A stretch of 64,000 nucleotides of DNA, from positions 124,001 through 188,000 of the forward strand of contig WIXG01000126.1 of assembly GCA_009869945.1 (NCBI GenBank). The letters are read 5' to 3'. Source of the DNA: Mesaphorura yosii. Taxonomy: Eukaryota; Arthropoda; Collembola; Poduromorpha; Tullbergiidae. Shown piece by piece: positions 46,127 to 55,156 of this stretch. A program made the translations under genes and the position numbers. Under the pieces are notes generated by a model, which worked only from the letters and a program-made list of their open reading frames with translations, ran no database searches and was not told where the DNA came from. The number at the start of each line of letters is the position of its first letter. Position 1 is the first letter of the stretch.

Positions 46127-46172
46127 GGCTGTCTGCAGTATCGGCTACAAACAAACCGGCCTGCAGACAGCC
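46127..46172. repeat. 12-bp perfect inverted repeat (stem-loop)
   Basis: GGCTGTCTGCAG and its exact complement CTGCAGACAGCC are separated by 22 nt. It could form a strong hairpin in DNA or RNA. It sits at the edge of the transposon-debris zone. Function is unknown. Confidence 0.8.
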
Positions 46173-46199
46173 TCTTTGCCTTAAAGTTTGTTGCACCCA

Positions 46200-46979
46200 G
46201 CAATTCGTTTCAAGGACCCTTGCTGAGCTTCACAAACCCCCGAACTCCACAGAGAAGCAGACACCGGCCACAGCCCGCCGATGCCCGACCCGAAAACTGA
46301 CACTCCAGCGCCGACTACAGTTCCAGAGCTGATGCGCCAATCTCGGGTCTACCCGAACGGCCTCCGAGCAAGAGAGACGGTAACTTCGAAGTTAATTCGG
46401 GTTTCCCCGGCAACGGCAACCTGACGCCTTACTTGGGCAACATGAGACACTTGAAAATGTAGCATACTGGGACTTTGAATTTTTTCGGCCAAAATCGAAA
46501 CAGGACTAAAAAAAATTCGAAGTCGGGGAAAAAATTCGTTTTTTTTTGCTAATATAACTTGAAATATTGTCTGAAACGTGTAATTCTGAGGTAATCTGAG
46601 ACTTAGAAAATTTTTGTTCCCGGGACTTAGAATTTTTCAAGTGGTCCTGGTTCAGGGAATTCAACTTAGTCCTTGTGCTTCACTAGAGTACATCCAGGAC
46701 CTCGGGCAGGAGCTGAAACCCCCACCGTCAGGCTACGACCCATACATGCGAACCTCTGACGATGAAAGCCAGGCTGTGAAGATCGAGGGGACATTCAGAT
46801 GTAAGTCTGTCCGCTACGAACGTACATTCCGTAATAAATGTCAGCTGAGCAGAGTTGGACCGGAAACCTTCAACTTCGATGGCAAAGGAAAGGGGAGGAA
46901 GAAAGAGGGATGTTGGGTCTGCAAGCATAGAAAGGGTTCTGTGACGATATCGAGCAATGTACCTTTAAGTACTAGCTGA
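46200..46979 (+). pseudogene. Possible decayed copia-like retroelement (gag end)
   Basis: From about 46.65 kb an open frame runs through a Pro/Asp-rich segment and then YERTFRNKC...GPETFNFDGKGK...GCWVCKH. The last part resembles the start of a CCHC zinc knuckle as found at the end of Ty1/copia gag, but the second half of the knuckle is missing. Upstream (46.2-46.45 kb) shorter coding-like pieces appear in different frames, as expected after frameshifts. I saw no reverse transcriptase or integrase motifs and no LTR pair. The identification is tentative. Confidence 0.3.
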
Positions 46980-47014
46980 CTCATCTGTAGACTTGACCTT
47001 GATTAAGAAATTGC

Positions 47015-47020
47015 TTTATT
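47015..47020 (-). terminator. AATAAA poly(A) signal of the minus-strand transthyretin-like gene
   Basis: AATAAA on the minus strand about 55 nt past the stop. A second copy (47070-47075) overlaps the TAA stop codon itself. Confidence 0.5.
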
Positions 47021-47073
47021 TTGGCTCTGTTTGTCTGCGAACATATTCACCTTGACACGTATCTTTTCCTTTA

Positions 47074-47617
47074 TTAACCACCGCGATAAGTTACAAATCC
47101 AAATGGACTCAGTGACAGAACAATGTGGTTATCAAACGAAGGATCCACGGCGGTGTACGTGACTTGCACGGCAGGGTAAAAGGTTCGGACACGTGGATTT
47201 TGGCCATGGAAATAGTCTCTGACTCCAAACCAGATCCTGTAGGTCCCGGCAGTGTAATTTTGCTCCGGTGGCATGAAAGAAACGATTCGGCCAGCTGAGT
47301 CAGTCGGTCTGGGCCAGGATTAATTAAAAACGCTTGAACAATTCATACTTTAGCTGGCTTAAGCTTAATTACTGCTTACTGAGTGTTCAGCTCCGTAAAA
47401 TCGTTTTCCCCGCCGCCTTCAGCAAGGCGATAAAGGACGCAGGTCATGTTGACTCCATTTCCACCACTCTCATTGTCCAGAACGTGAACCGAAAGCTATG
47501 AGACGTCAGATTAATTGGGCTTCAGGAACTTCAGATTTACGCGTAAAGAATTCTGAAGGTTGGCCGTACCTGTGCAGCGGATCCTGAAATTAAGGCCAAT
47601 ATGAGTACGAGCTTCAT
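47074..47617 (-). CDS. Secreted transthyretin-family protein, 5-hydroxyisourate hydrolase-like (132 aa)
   Basis: Three exons on the minus strand: 47617-47570, 47495-47380, 47308-47074, closing in frame to 132 residues plus TAA. A 16-residue signal peptide (MKLVLILALISGSAAQ) is followed directly by the HIUase opening LSVHVLDNESGG. Known HIUase hydrolyses 5-hydroxyisourate in the urate pathway using two His, one Arg and the Ser of a C-terminal YRGS. Here the first His (H20 in HVLD), the Arg (R62 in DSAGR) and the second His (H116 in NHIVLSLSPFG) are kept, but the C-terminus is YRGG, so the final Ser is replaced by Gly. There is no peroxisomal signal; the leader predicts export instead. It could be a secreted hydrolase with altered kinetics, or a ligand-binding relative. 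It is head-to-head with a paralogue at 48191. Confidence 0.85.
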
Positions 47618-48190
47618 ATTTCTGGAATGTGGAAAAATAACGTGCAGCGAGCGAGCTAAATTTCATTCAAGTTTCAAGTACAGGAACTGAATTACGAATG
47701 CCAGGCTCCTTACTGAACCCCGCGAACGTAAGGCGAACGTGAAGGTGAAAGATCTGGTGTGAACTCTGCAGGAGAGCTTACCAATAGTAATAGCCAATAA
47801 CCTTTGTCTAGCATGGGCGGATCTGCATGTGTTGTTGAGCGCTTGTGCATTGCCATCGCCGCTATCATCGCAATCATCACACCTGTTGTGAACGATTAGC
47901 TCTGAATTTGATGAGTCAGAACGAGGCGAGACGAGTGTTTTGGAGACTTCACACCCGGACTTGGCGTTGCCACGTGCACGCGCGAATGAGTACGAAATTA
48001 TACAGCTGGGGTCATTGGATTTGTACACGCGCTGGAGGATAACGGGTACTTAATACTTAATCGGTCGTCATGATGACAGTCCTCCAGACACATCCGAATC
48101 CTCAGCTTGGCTGTCTCTCAGTCTGATCCTAACCTTTAGCAGTAACAGTAAACCTGAACAAAGTTGCAAGCAAGGACAGAATAGACAAAG
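47618..48190. promoter_or_regulatory. Shared divergent promoter region of the two transthyretin-like genes
   Basis: 573 bp separate the two start codons, which face away from each other. An arthropod-type initiator TCAGTC occurs near 48118, about 70 nt before the plus-strand ATG. I see no clear TATA box. The open frame on the minus strand across this region has no motifs. Co-regulation is inference from the arrangement. Confidence 0.4.
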
Positions 48191-48820
48191 ATGGCTCATC
48201 ACCGATTTCTGGAGGCGGCGGTGCTGGTCGTAGTGGCAGTTTGCTTGACGGCGACGGGGCTGGCGACAGCTTCACAAGAAGTGGTGAGTAGAAAGAAGTA
48301 GAGCAGATTTTGGAGAGTATCTTGGATCTGATTTTGGACTTGAGCCGAGGTGCTAAAGGTCTTGTCTTCTTAATCAATTTTTCAGGGGTCCGGAATCCTT
48401 GCCACTAGTGTCCGGGACTTTACGCTTGGCATCTGGGTTCCAAACATACCCATCGACCTGTACAAAGGACATGCAGATGGACACAACTGGCATTTGATTG
48501 CACAAAAGTAATGCCATGGCTTCATTGATAAGAGCATGAATCAGGTATGCAGGCTCTCTACTTATCCCTTTTATCTTTGCAGTGTGACCAATGCAAGTGG
48601 AAAGGTTCCAGTCGTCGTCTCTGACGCAGCTTTCCCGCCTGGCTTCTACCGACTCATATTTCATACTTCAAACTACTTCGCATCCAACAATCTGTCCACA
48701 TTCTACCCCTACGCTGAAGTCCAGTTTCACAAGATCGATTCGGATCAAGGTGTGACAATGCTGGTTCCGCTTTTAGTTAGTCAGTATGGCTACACCTCTT
48801 ATCGGGGCAGCTTGGCTTGA
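48191..48820 (+). CDS. Secreted transthyretin-family paralogue lacking the hydrolase residues (150 aa)
   Basis: Three exons: 48191-48283, 48386-48507, 48583-48820, in frame to 150 residues plus TGA, with the same intron phases (0, 2) as the minus-strand paralogue. Signal peptide MAHHRFLEAAVLVVVAVCLT... with cleavage predicted around residues 26-30. The fold is recognisable: SVRDFTLGIWVPNIPI strand A, NASGKV loop, PPGFYRLIFHTSNYF, FYPYAEVQFH, and a C-terminal YGYTSYRGS followed by Leu-Ala. Compared with HIUase the first His is Arg (R41), the Arg is Lys (K79) and the second His is Leu (L132), while the YRGS is kept. Loss of three of four catalytic residues argues against hydrolase activity; vertebrate transthyretin arose by a comparable loss and binds thyroid hormone. 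A carrier or signalling role is possible but unsupported. Confidence 0.83.
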
Positions 48821-48908
48821 AAATCAGATTTGGACATTTTTGTTTTAGCTTCAAAAATCAGATTCAATTTATTCAATTCCAATTTTCAAGTTAACAATTT
48901 AAAAAATC

Positions 48909-48914
48909 AATAAA
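48909..48914 (+). terminator. AATAAA poly(A) signal of the plus-strand transthyretin-like gene
   Basis: AATAAA about 90 nt past the TGA stop in AT-rich DNA. Confidence 0.6.
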
Positions 48915-49640
48915 ATACAAAAACAAAGTCAATGTCAGTTGAGTAATTGGCGGGGCTTCATCTCCAGCAAGTCAATTCTGATCAAGAATTTTATATCCAA
49001 AGTATCCACTTCGACGTGCAACGAGACGTAGTGCATGAGCTGAGTAGCACCTTGCTAATCAATTATTACATATCACGTTCAGAATTCTTACCATTTACGC
49101 AATTCAGGCTTGGCTAATTTCTAGTATGAACTTCGCATGCGATGAAATTATCGCTCTGCCCAGCCAGTGCGCGGAATGTGAAGTCTCAGAAATTTGTATT
49201 TCATGGGGAAGGTTGTCGAAAACGACGCCATGTCATTCAATCAAAGGAAAAATTCGCGGGCGCATTGCGCACGATGCTCAATTAAATCCGGATTGCTATC
49301 CAGAGAACAGCTTGTGCGTTGAGACGGAGATAGAATTACGCGTTGTGCGAGTGTGATTGCCCCTCATACTGGCGAATGAGAGGTAATTAGCAGAGATTTA
49401 TGTGAGGCGGCGAACTCAGCCCGAAACTTTGTAATTAAATTCATACATCGGGAATCTGAAGTCGTATGAATTAAAATTAAGTCAAGTCCAATTCAAAGAA
49501 GCAATGGAATGCATTGCATCATCGCCAAAATATGTCGGCCATCTCAGCGACTGACGTCTAAACTCAAGACGCGTGCTCTGCGTGTCGGTCAGGGTGCCAA
49601 TCACTCACAAGATCCTGGATGAATTAATTCGAAATTTTGG

Positions 49641-49680
49641 TATAAAATCAGCGAAACAGTCTGCATTGGTTCACTTTCAG
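49641..49680 (+). promoter_or_regulatory. TATA box and likely start site of the orphan secreted-protein gene
   Basis: TATAAAA at 49641-49647 is followed 25-35 bp later by TTCACTTTCAG, an initiator-like stretch. This would give a 5' UTR of roughly 120 nt before the ATG at 49794. A TATA box suggests regulated or high-level tissue-specific expression. Confidence 0.5.
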
Positions 49681-49793
49681 CCAGTCAAAATTCTTACACA
49701 GCATCTTCTGAAGAAGCAATTTTGCCCAGCAGTCTTTCCTTTCTTGAGATTCTCTCGATTACATTTTTGCGTAATTCGTAAAGCCTTCTTAAA

Positions 49794-50782
49794 ATGGAAA
49801 GTCGAACTTTCGCATTCGTTGGAACGCTCGTCGCTCTTTTTCTCATTTGCGCTGGTCCGCCATCCGTATCCGGGGCGTCTCGCTTCAAGCGTCAAACAGC
49901 AGGAGTCGCTGTAGATGTCAACATCACGACACCATTTCAGCAAGCATTCAACGCTCTTTTAAACATCAGTTTGGTAAGTCAATTTCCAAGTTATAACAAT
50001 TTCCAAGCATTTATTTTTATTTCGCAACTCTACTTGGATTTCCAGAGTCTACCGCCCATCGTTCAGCAAGCCATTTTACAATTTGCACAAGTTGGAGCCA
50101 ATGCAACGGGCAATCTCACGACAGCCGTACGTAGAACTTTCAAACCGACTTTTCATACGTTTGAATCTTAATGTGATCATTTAATTACAGTTGCAACAAG
50201 CCTTGAGCCAAGCTTCCGCGGAAAACCAGCAAATCATTCAGAATTTCTTGGGTGTTCTGCAGAGTGCTACTCAGGCTGGCTCCGTGATATTAAATCAAGC
50301 CATCAGCCAGGTCGTCAATGCCTCAACGACAGCAATCCAAACCCTCCAAAAGCTTGTCACGTTGACACAAACTTTGGCCACGGAGCTTGCCAACACCGTT
50401 GCTCAAAATGCTCTCACTCCGATTGCGAGTATCGCCAACAGCCTCTCGGCTGCCCTCGCAAATGGAACATTCTCGAACGCTCTCTCCCAAGGAATTTCAA
50501 GCGGAGCTTTGGCAACCAACGCCACTGCAGCTCAAATAGCGCAGTTCCTCCAGAGTATTGTAAGTCACATGGCAGCAAGATCTCACTGACTTTAGATTTT
50601 AACCTGCTGACCTGAAGCTTTCATTGCATTTCCAGAATGGCGCCTTCAGTGCTGCAACACAGGCGAACTTGGGATTGTTCAACAGCTTCCACTCGCTCGC
50701 GGTAGACGTCTTTCTCCTTCCAATTCAGGCCGGCCTTTCATTCCTTTCAGGCCTCTTTGGAATATTTGGGCAAATTGGTTGA
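49794..50782 (+). CDS. Unrecognised secreted protein, Ala/Gln/Asn-rich, cysteine-free when mature (258 aa)
   Basis: Four exons: 49794-49973, 50046-50126, 50191-50559, 50636-50782, all phase 0, giving 258 residues plus TGA. There is a clear signal peptide (MESRTFAFVGTLVALFLICAG..., likely cut after VSGA) and then a possible furin site RFKR before QTAGVAV. The mature part has no cysteine and is rich in Ala, Gln, Asn, Leu, Ser and Thr in amphipathic, probably helical stretches such as LQQALSQASAENQQIIQNF. It carries several N-x-S/T sequons (NIT, NIS, NAT, NLT, NAS, NGT). It ends in a hydrophobic Gly/Phe-rich tail (SFLSGLFGIFGQIG). I do not recognise the family. The composition recalls abundant secreted helical proteins of arthropod gut, venom or cuticle, but no function can be assigned. 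The convergent neighbour on the right is ELMOD. Confidence 0.8.
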
Positions 50783-50934
50783 CAAACAACCCAACTGACA
50801 CCAGGCTTTTGTGTGTCACTACCGGCAACTGACCAAGGAGAAATCGTCCCTGCACTGCAGATTTCGCCTTCTATACTTATTCTTATTATGTTCTTGTAAT
50901 TTGTTTGTAGTGTTTAGGCTTAAACCAAAATCGT

Positions 50935-50940
50935 AATAAA
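50935..50940 (+). terminator. AATAAA poly(A) signal of the orphan secreted-protein gene
   Basis: AATAAA about 150 nt past the stop, the first canonical signal. Confidence 0.65.
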
Positions 50941-50968
50941 TTATTCAGCATAAAAAAAAGTATCAAAA

Positions 50969-50974
50969 TTTATT
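50969..50974 (-). terminator. Candidate AATAAA poly(A) signal of the ELMOD gene
   Basis: A minus-strand AATAAA lies about 540 nt past the ELMOD stop, 30 bp from the plus-strand signal of the convergent gene, so the two transcripts may meet tail to tail. Closer signals were not seen. Confidence 0.3.
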
Positions 50975-51516
50975 CTTACAATTTCGTTCCAAGTCGAGCC
51001 ATGCAATGTCATTGTCAAAGTACAACGTAAAAATCAAAACGCCAAAAATGAGTACAAAATACAAAACAATTTGTTATGCCTGCGCCACGCCGTTAACTTG
51101 AATTCTTGACTACAAGTTTCATATCACAAGATCTTTGAACTTGGTATTTCGTAAATATCATAGTTAATTCTAGTCGACTAGAACGCAAAGCACTTTACAA
51201 TTCATAAACGATTGGGTTACATCTGTGACAAGACTTATTTGAATTTTACTTATTTAGTATTTAGCAAGTATTTAGAATAATTTGTTTTGCATTGCCGAGT
51301 TTTGTCTGTAGCACAATATCATAATTAGCTGGATTAGTTCATGCAATTACCACGTTAGAAATAGCATTGCAAACGCATTAACTTACAGTTAGTTGCAATT
51401 GCAATACAAATAAGTTCATAGGAAAGGAACAGCGGGTCTATGTTATAGAAAATACAGAAACTAGGATTTGAGTACATACTGGCTTCGCTGCAGCATTTTT
51501 GTTTAAAGTTACGAGA

Positions 51517-52873
51517 TTAAGCACGGTGCAGTCGGGACTCGAGTGTACACGATGGATCGGCAAGGCGCTGATGAACCCACTCCTTGTACTTCTTCATAAT
51601 TCGAGGGAAGTCCATGATGTTTTCAGGCTTCGAATCAAACCAGTGCTTATTGAATTTGTACAGTAAAGCGACATAGAATTCGTAGAAGATTTTCATTAGC
51701 AAGTCATGCCCGACATCCAATTCGTTGTCCGGCTCCTCGTAAACCTTGTCTGTCTGCTCATGCCAAGTCTTGAACTTGTCGAACTTATTGTAAAAGTGAG
51801 TCCTGGCGGCTCCTGACTCGAGCAACTCACAGGCAAAGAAAGTAATATGAATTGACACGATTCCGAAGGGATAACCATACTTGGGATGCTGACTTAAGCC
51901 AACCAACTCCTTCGCAGTGGCTAAATGCTCTTGTACCAGGTATCTGCTCTGACATGTCAATATTAGTAAGATATCTATTGTCTTTTCCGATTTAAATGTA
52001 ATCCACGTACAAAATACAGTCGACACCAAGCATGCCTACTCCACGGAGATCCGTCGCGGGATGAACGTTCTGAAAACCCAGGTCACCCCATTGCTTCGAT
52101 GTGGTATTAATCAGCTCTTCGGCCATTACGCAATTCCAAATATGACGAATCTGCAAAACAATTATTGCGTAAGCGTAATTATGCGAGTTGGTGGATCAAG
52201 ACAAATGATAGCAAAATGAAGATCTTACTTTGCTCTCATGCTCCAGTTTTTCCACATCGTACTTGGTGTGCTGAATCTTGTAGACTTTTTGCTTCAACAA
52301 CTGTAACCCACTAATTGAAATCAAGCACACTTCCATGCCGATGCGGAAGCTGCAAATGAGAGTCAAACATATCAGAATTGGCCCATTTTCGCATGAGTAA
52401 TTAGTAACTCCTTACGGCTCATGCAATTTCAAGGGAAAGTGTTTCTCGATAGCTATGACATCAATAATGTTATGAAAAGTAATTCTCCGCCTTTTTCCAT
52501 CAAAGTCCCTATTCTCAATCAGCGTGTTCATTCGTTTCAGACTCAAGTCTATGAACCAATTCTTGGAAAGCTTGAAGCTCAATTCTGTCAGAGGAAACCC
52601 AAATAAGTCGGTCAGAAAATGGTAATTAGATAGATTAAATCCGATTAAAGTTGATTATTGCGCTGTCGCTGAGAACTCACCAACCAATGATGTCCTCTCA
52701 TATCCATTTACTGTTCCATACACAATTCGCTGAAGTTCGCAAAGATTCGTTGCCTTCCTTTGAATCTTCTTGTTTAATGAACGCAGAAGCCTCTTCACCA
52801 CCGTAAAGAGATAATTGATTAAGTTGTAGACAAACGAGTAGAAAGTGTGGAGGAGCATGGCTGCGGAGGACAA
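51517..52873 (-). CDS. ELMOD2: ELMO domain-containing protein (ELMOD), ARF/ARL GTPase-activating protein (350 aa)
   Basis: ELMOD proteins act as GAPs for ARL2 and other ARF-family GTPases. Five exons on the minus strand: 52873-52681, 52584-52416, 52349-52229, 52150-52011, 51946-51517, in frame to 350 residues plus stop. The N-terminus has a hydrophobic segment (FYSFVYNLINYLFTVV) and then LCELQRIVYG, matching the CELQRI motif of ELMOD1/2. The ELMO core is seen in SKQWGDLGFQ...HPATDLRGVGMLG, where R197 is the conserved arginine needed for GAP activity; then YPFGIVSIHITFFA, THFYNK and the C-terminal FNKHWFDSKPENIMDF. At the exon 4/5 join I used the strong GTACGT donor with the second of two tandem AGs, which is the choice that keeps the frame. 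The DFRGMG motif is slightly altered (DLRGVG) but the arginine stays. ELMOD1 versus ELMOD2 cannot be separated here. Confidence 0.88.
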
Positions 52874-53524
52874 GGCGATGACACTTCACTTATACTAAGA
52901 AACCTGACAACCTGAGTCTAGAATAATTAGTCTAATCTAATCTAGCCAATTTCAATTCCAATTTAATCAAATTCAGGTGCACATCAACTATCGTTCAGTC
53001 ACGACACTACTGTCAAACACAAGAAGGAGAGATTTGAAACACGCATTCTTCGATTCCTTCGGGCTTGAATCGAAATGTAGCTTCTCAAGGAAAAAGAGGC
53101 CACTCTCAACTCGTAGTGCCCCAATCTTTGACTTACCCTACCAGTGCTCACTTTAAGGGAAGACTCGCTTCTGCTTCTAGAAGTGCCTACAAACTGTCAA
53201 AGTGACCAATGGCTAACAGTGAGGGAACGAAGTCATGGCGGAAAGTGATGGAGGTCGTTTTATGCGTCAGTCACGATTTTTGAGACCATAATAAAGAATT
53301 ATTCAAAACATAACTGATTTTAATGTGCTGGTATAAATATTGCACAAGATTCATGACTTCGCTTAACTTGTCCGTGTATACATTATTTTGACCTAAGAGA
53401 CGGTTATTGACCCTGTCCCGTTCCCTTCAATTCAATTTTGCGAAACTAAAATTCTTGTTTTCTATTAAGATAACATGCTAAAATTTGGTGGATTCTATTC
53501 GATTCGAAGGAAGCTGAGGAGTAT
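52874..53524. other. Spacer between ELMOD and STYX
   Basis: This contains the 5' flank of ELMOD and the 3' flank of STYX. No motif or gene is seen. A minus-strand AATAAA for STYX was not found here. Confidence 0.5.
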
Positions 53525-54791
53525 TTAATCTTGATCCATTCCTTCATACGCGTTGGCGTTTCTCTTCAAGAACTGAGGCTGTGGCGGAGCAGGTTCCTGC
53601 TCGTCATTGTCTTCCGAGTCGGAGAGCGAACGTTTGCGAGGTGCTCCCGCCGGCTTAGGGGCATCATCAGGGTCCGGGATGGGCATGGCGACAATATGAC
53701 GAGCTCGGTAAATTGGTTCATACTCACGAAGTTGGTTTAGGAATGGGGTGGGAGGGCAAATGCAGAAGCGCTTGTGCTGAGTGTGGGTGTAGGCCTCGGG
53801 TAAAGAAACTCCATACCTGGAAATCAGGAAAAGAAATCAGAAATATTAACAGACGGTAGATTGGGAAAGTGACAATGGTCTTTGATCGTACTTGTTCATA
53901 ATGTATGCGATGACCAGAACAGCTGAGCGGCAGCACCCTCCGTTTCCATGAACCAACACCTTTCCGCCACTCTCCAGCGCCGCGTTAATAAAGTTGTTGA
54001 CTGGTTCAAAATGACGAATGATGTTCTCCGTGGACTTATCTGCGGTACCACAAAATTCATTGAAATAAAGGAATAAAATGCAAGTTACACAGAAGAAGGG
54101 CTCACCTTCCATCTCAACCACCATGTATTCAAAGTGGTCGGGGTGATTAGTCCGAACAATTCCTCGCTCGATCGGGGCTCGAACACAGATCACATGAGTC
54201 AAACCTGCCACCACAACATAGATTGAGAAAATCAACTATGATGCCTTGCCTTTAAAGCATGTATATGTATACGGTGATTGATTTCAAGTCCTCACCGGCA
54301 GCGAGCATGTTAGCCAATGAGTTGCGGGAAGCGGCAGCCAAGGGTCCGAGGAACAAATTTGGAACGATTTCCTGCATTGTCCTGCGTTGTTCATACTGCC
54401 AGTCGCTGTACGGCCCTTGTGGGAATTCGGGATACGCTGGCCGGGGGAATGCATCGGGAAACGGGGTCGCAGGGCCACAGATGAACTCGCCTTGAGTGCC
54501 GAGGGTTCCGAATCCAACTGCCTGTGACCTCTCTGGAGCGGGGGTCGTCTTCTCAGTAAACCGTTCCATACAGAAGCCACCTGGATGGATGCGGCGTTGA
54601 GCAGTCAAAGGCCCGGTGGAAGATGGATAGACTGCGTCGGGAAATCCACTCATGACCATGGGTTGGATGACACCAGATGCAACTGCCGCGGGGGAGTCGC
54701 TCGGTGTGTTCGGAGTGGCTCTTGGAAAACCACTGTGATCCATTGAGTCGAGGTTCTCCTCGCTGCCACTGCCGGAACCTTCAGGGTTCAT
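53525..54791 (-). CDS. STYX: STYX-type pseudophosphatase (344 aa)
   Basis: STYX is a catalytically dead dual-specificity phosphatase that binds phosphoproteins such as ERK and the F-box protein FBXW7. Four exons on the minus strand: 54791-54296, 54204-54106, 54039-53892, 53816-53525, in frame to 344 residues plus TAA. The phosphatase fold begins near residue 130 with EQRRTMQEIVPNLFLGP and continues LTHVICVR...STENIIRHF...GGKVLVHGNGGCCRSAVLVIAYIMNK and AYTHTQHKRFCICP. In active enzymes the loop is HCxxGxxR; here it is H229-G230-N-G-G233-C-C-R236, so the nucleophile Cys is Gly, exactly as in STYX, while R236 is kept. Two cysteines (C234, C235) sit inside the loop. The N-terminal extension of about 130 residues, rich in Pro/Ser/Gly, makes the protein half again as long as human STYX (223). 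The C-tail is acidic and has an RKRS basic patch that could act as a nuclear signal. Confidence 0.92.
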
Positions 54792-55156
54792 TGTCGATCC
54801 GTATTCTGAAATTTAACAAAATTGCTCAATGCTCTTTCAGGATACGCTTGGTGGTTGTGAATAGCCTGATTGATGGAAATGATAAATTAGGAAGGTTTTA
54901 TCTCTCGATATTGATGATTGGCACGAATTTAATTTGTTAATATAATTTAAATAAATACCCGACACTTCCCGAAAGTTCACTCAACGTACGATATGCAAAG
55001 CAAAATATGCCGCTGTTTTTTTCCAAACGCTATTTATTACTATGGATGGAATAGATAAAAAATATAATATACAACATTTTAAAGTCTTCAGCACGATTAC
55101 AAGTCTATGATCTTAATTGATCTAATTTATATGGCAAAACGCCACAAAGGAAGAGG
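54792..55156. other. Short spacer between STYX and CARS2
   Basis: 366 bp holding the 5' flank of STYX and the 3' UTR of CARS2. Apart from the poly(A) signal at 55033 nothing is recognised. Confidence 0.5.
55033..55038 (-). terminator. AATAAA poly(A) signal of CARS2
   Basis: Minus-strand AATAAA about 120 nt past the TAG stop. Confidence 0.6.

Larger units (their letters stand above)
43108..47073. other. Intergenic region with transposon debris
   Basis: Beyond the myotubularin 3' end this region holds a TGATCA cluster, a transposase N-terminal fragment (44822-45130), a pair of diverged 35-42 bp direct repeats, a 12-bp stem-loop, and an open stretch resembling a retroelement gag end (46.2-47.0 kb). 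I recognise no intact host gene. Confidence 0.55.
48821..49793. other. Intergenic region containing the promoter of the next gene
   Basis: No coding signal is seen apart from the promoter elements noted near 49641. The single mid-length open frame near 49.13-49.36 kb has no motif and no splice context. Confidence 0.5.
50783..51516. other. Convergent 3' spacer between the secreted-protein gene and ELMOD
   Basis: AT-rich DNA containing the two poly(A) signals; it is presumably the 3' UTR of both genes. I see no coding signal. Confidence 0.5.

Noticed and set aside
54259..54580. Open frames on both strands overlapping STYX exon 1
   Set aside because: Shadows of the STYX coding sequence in other frames.
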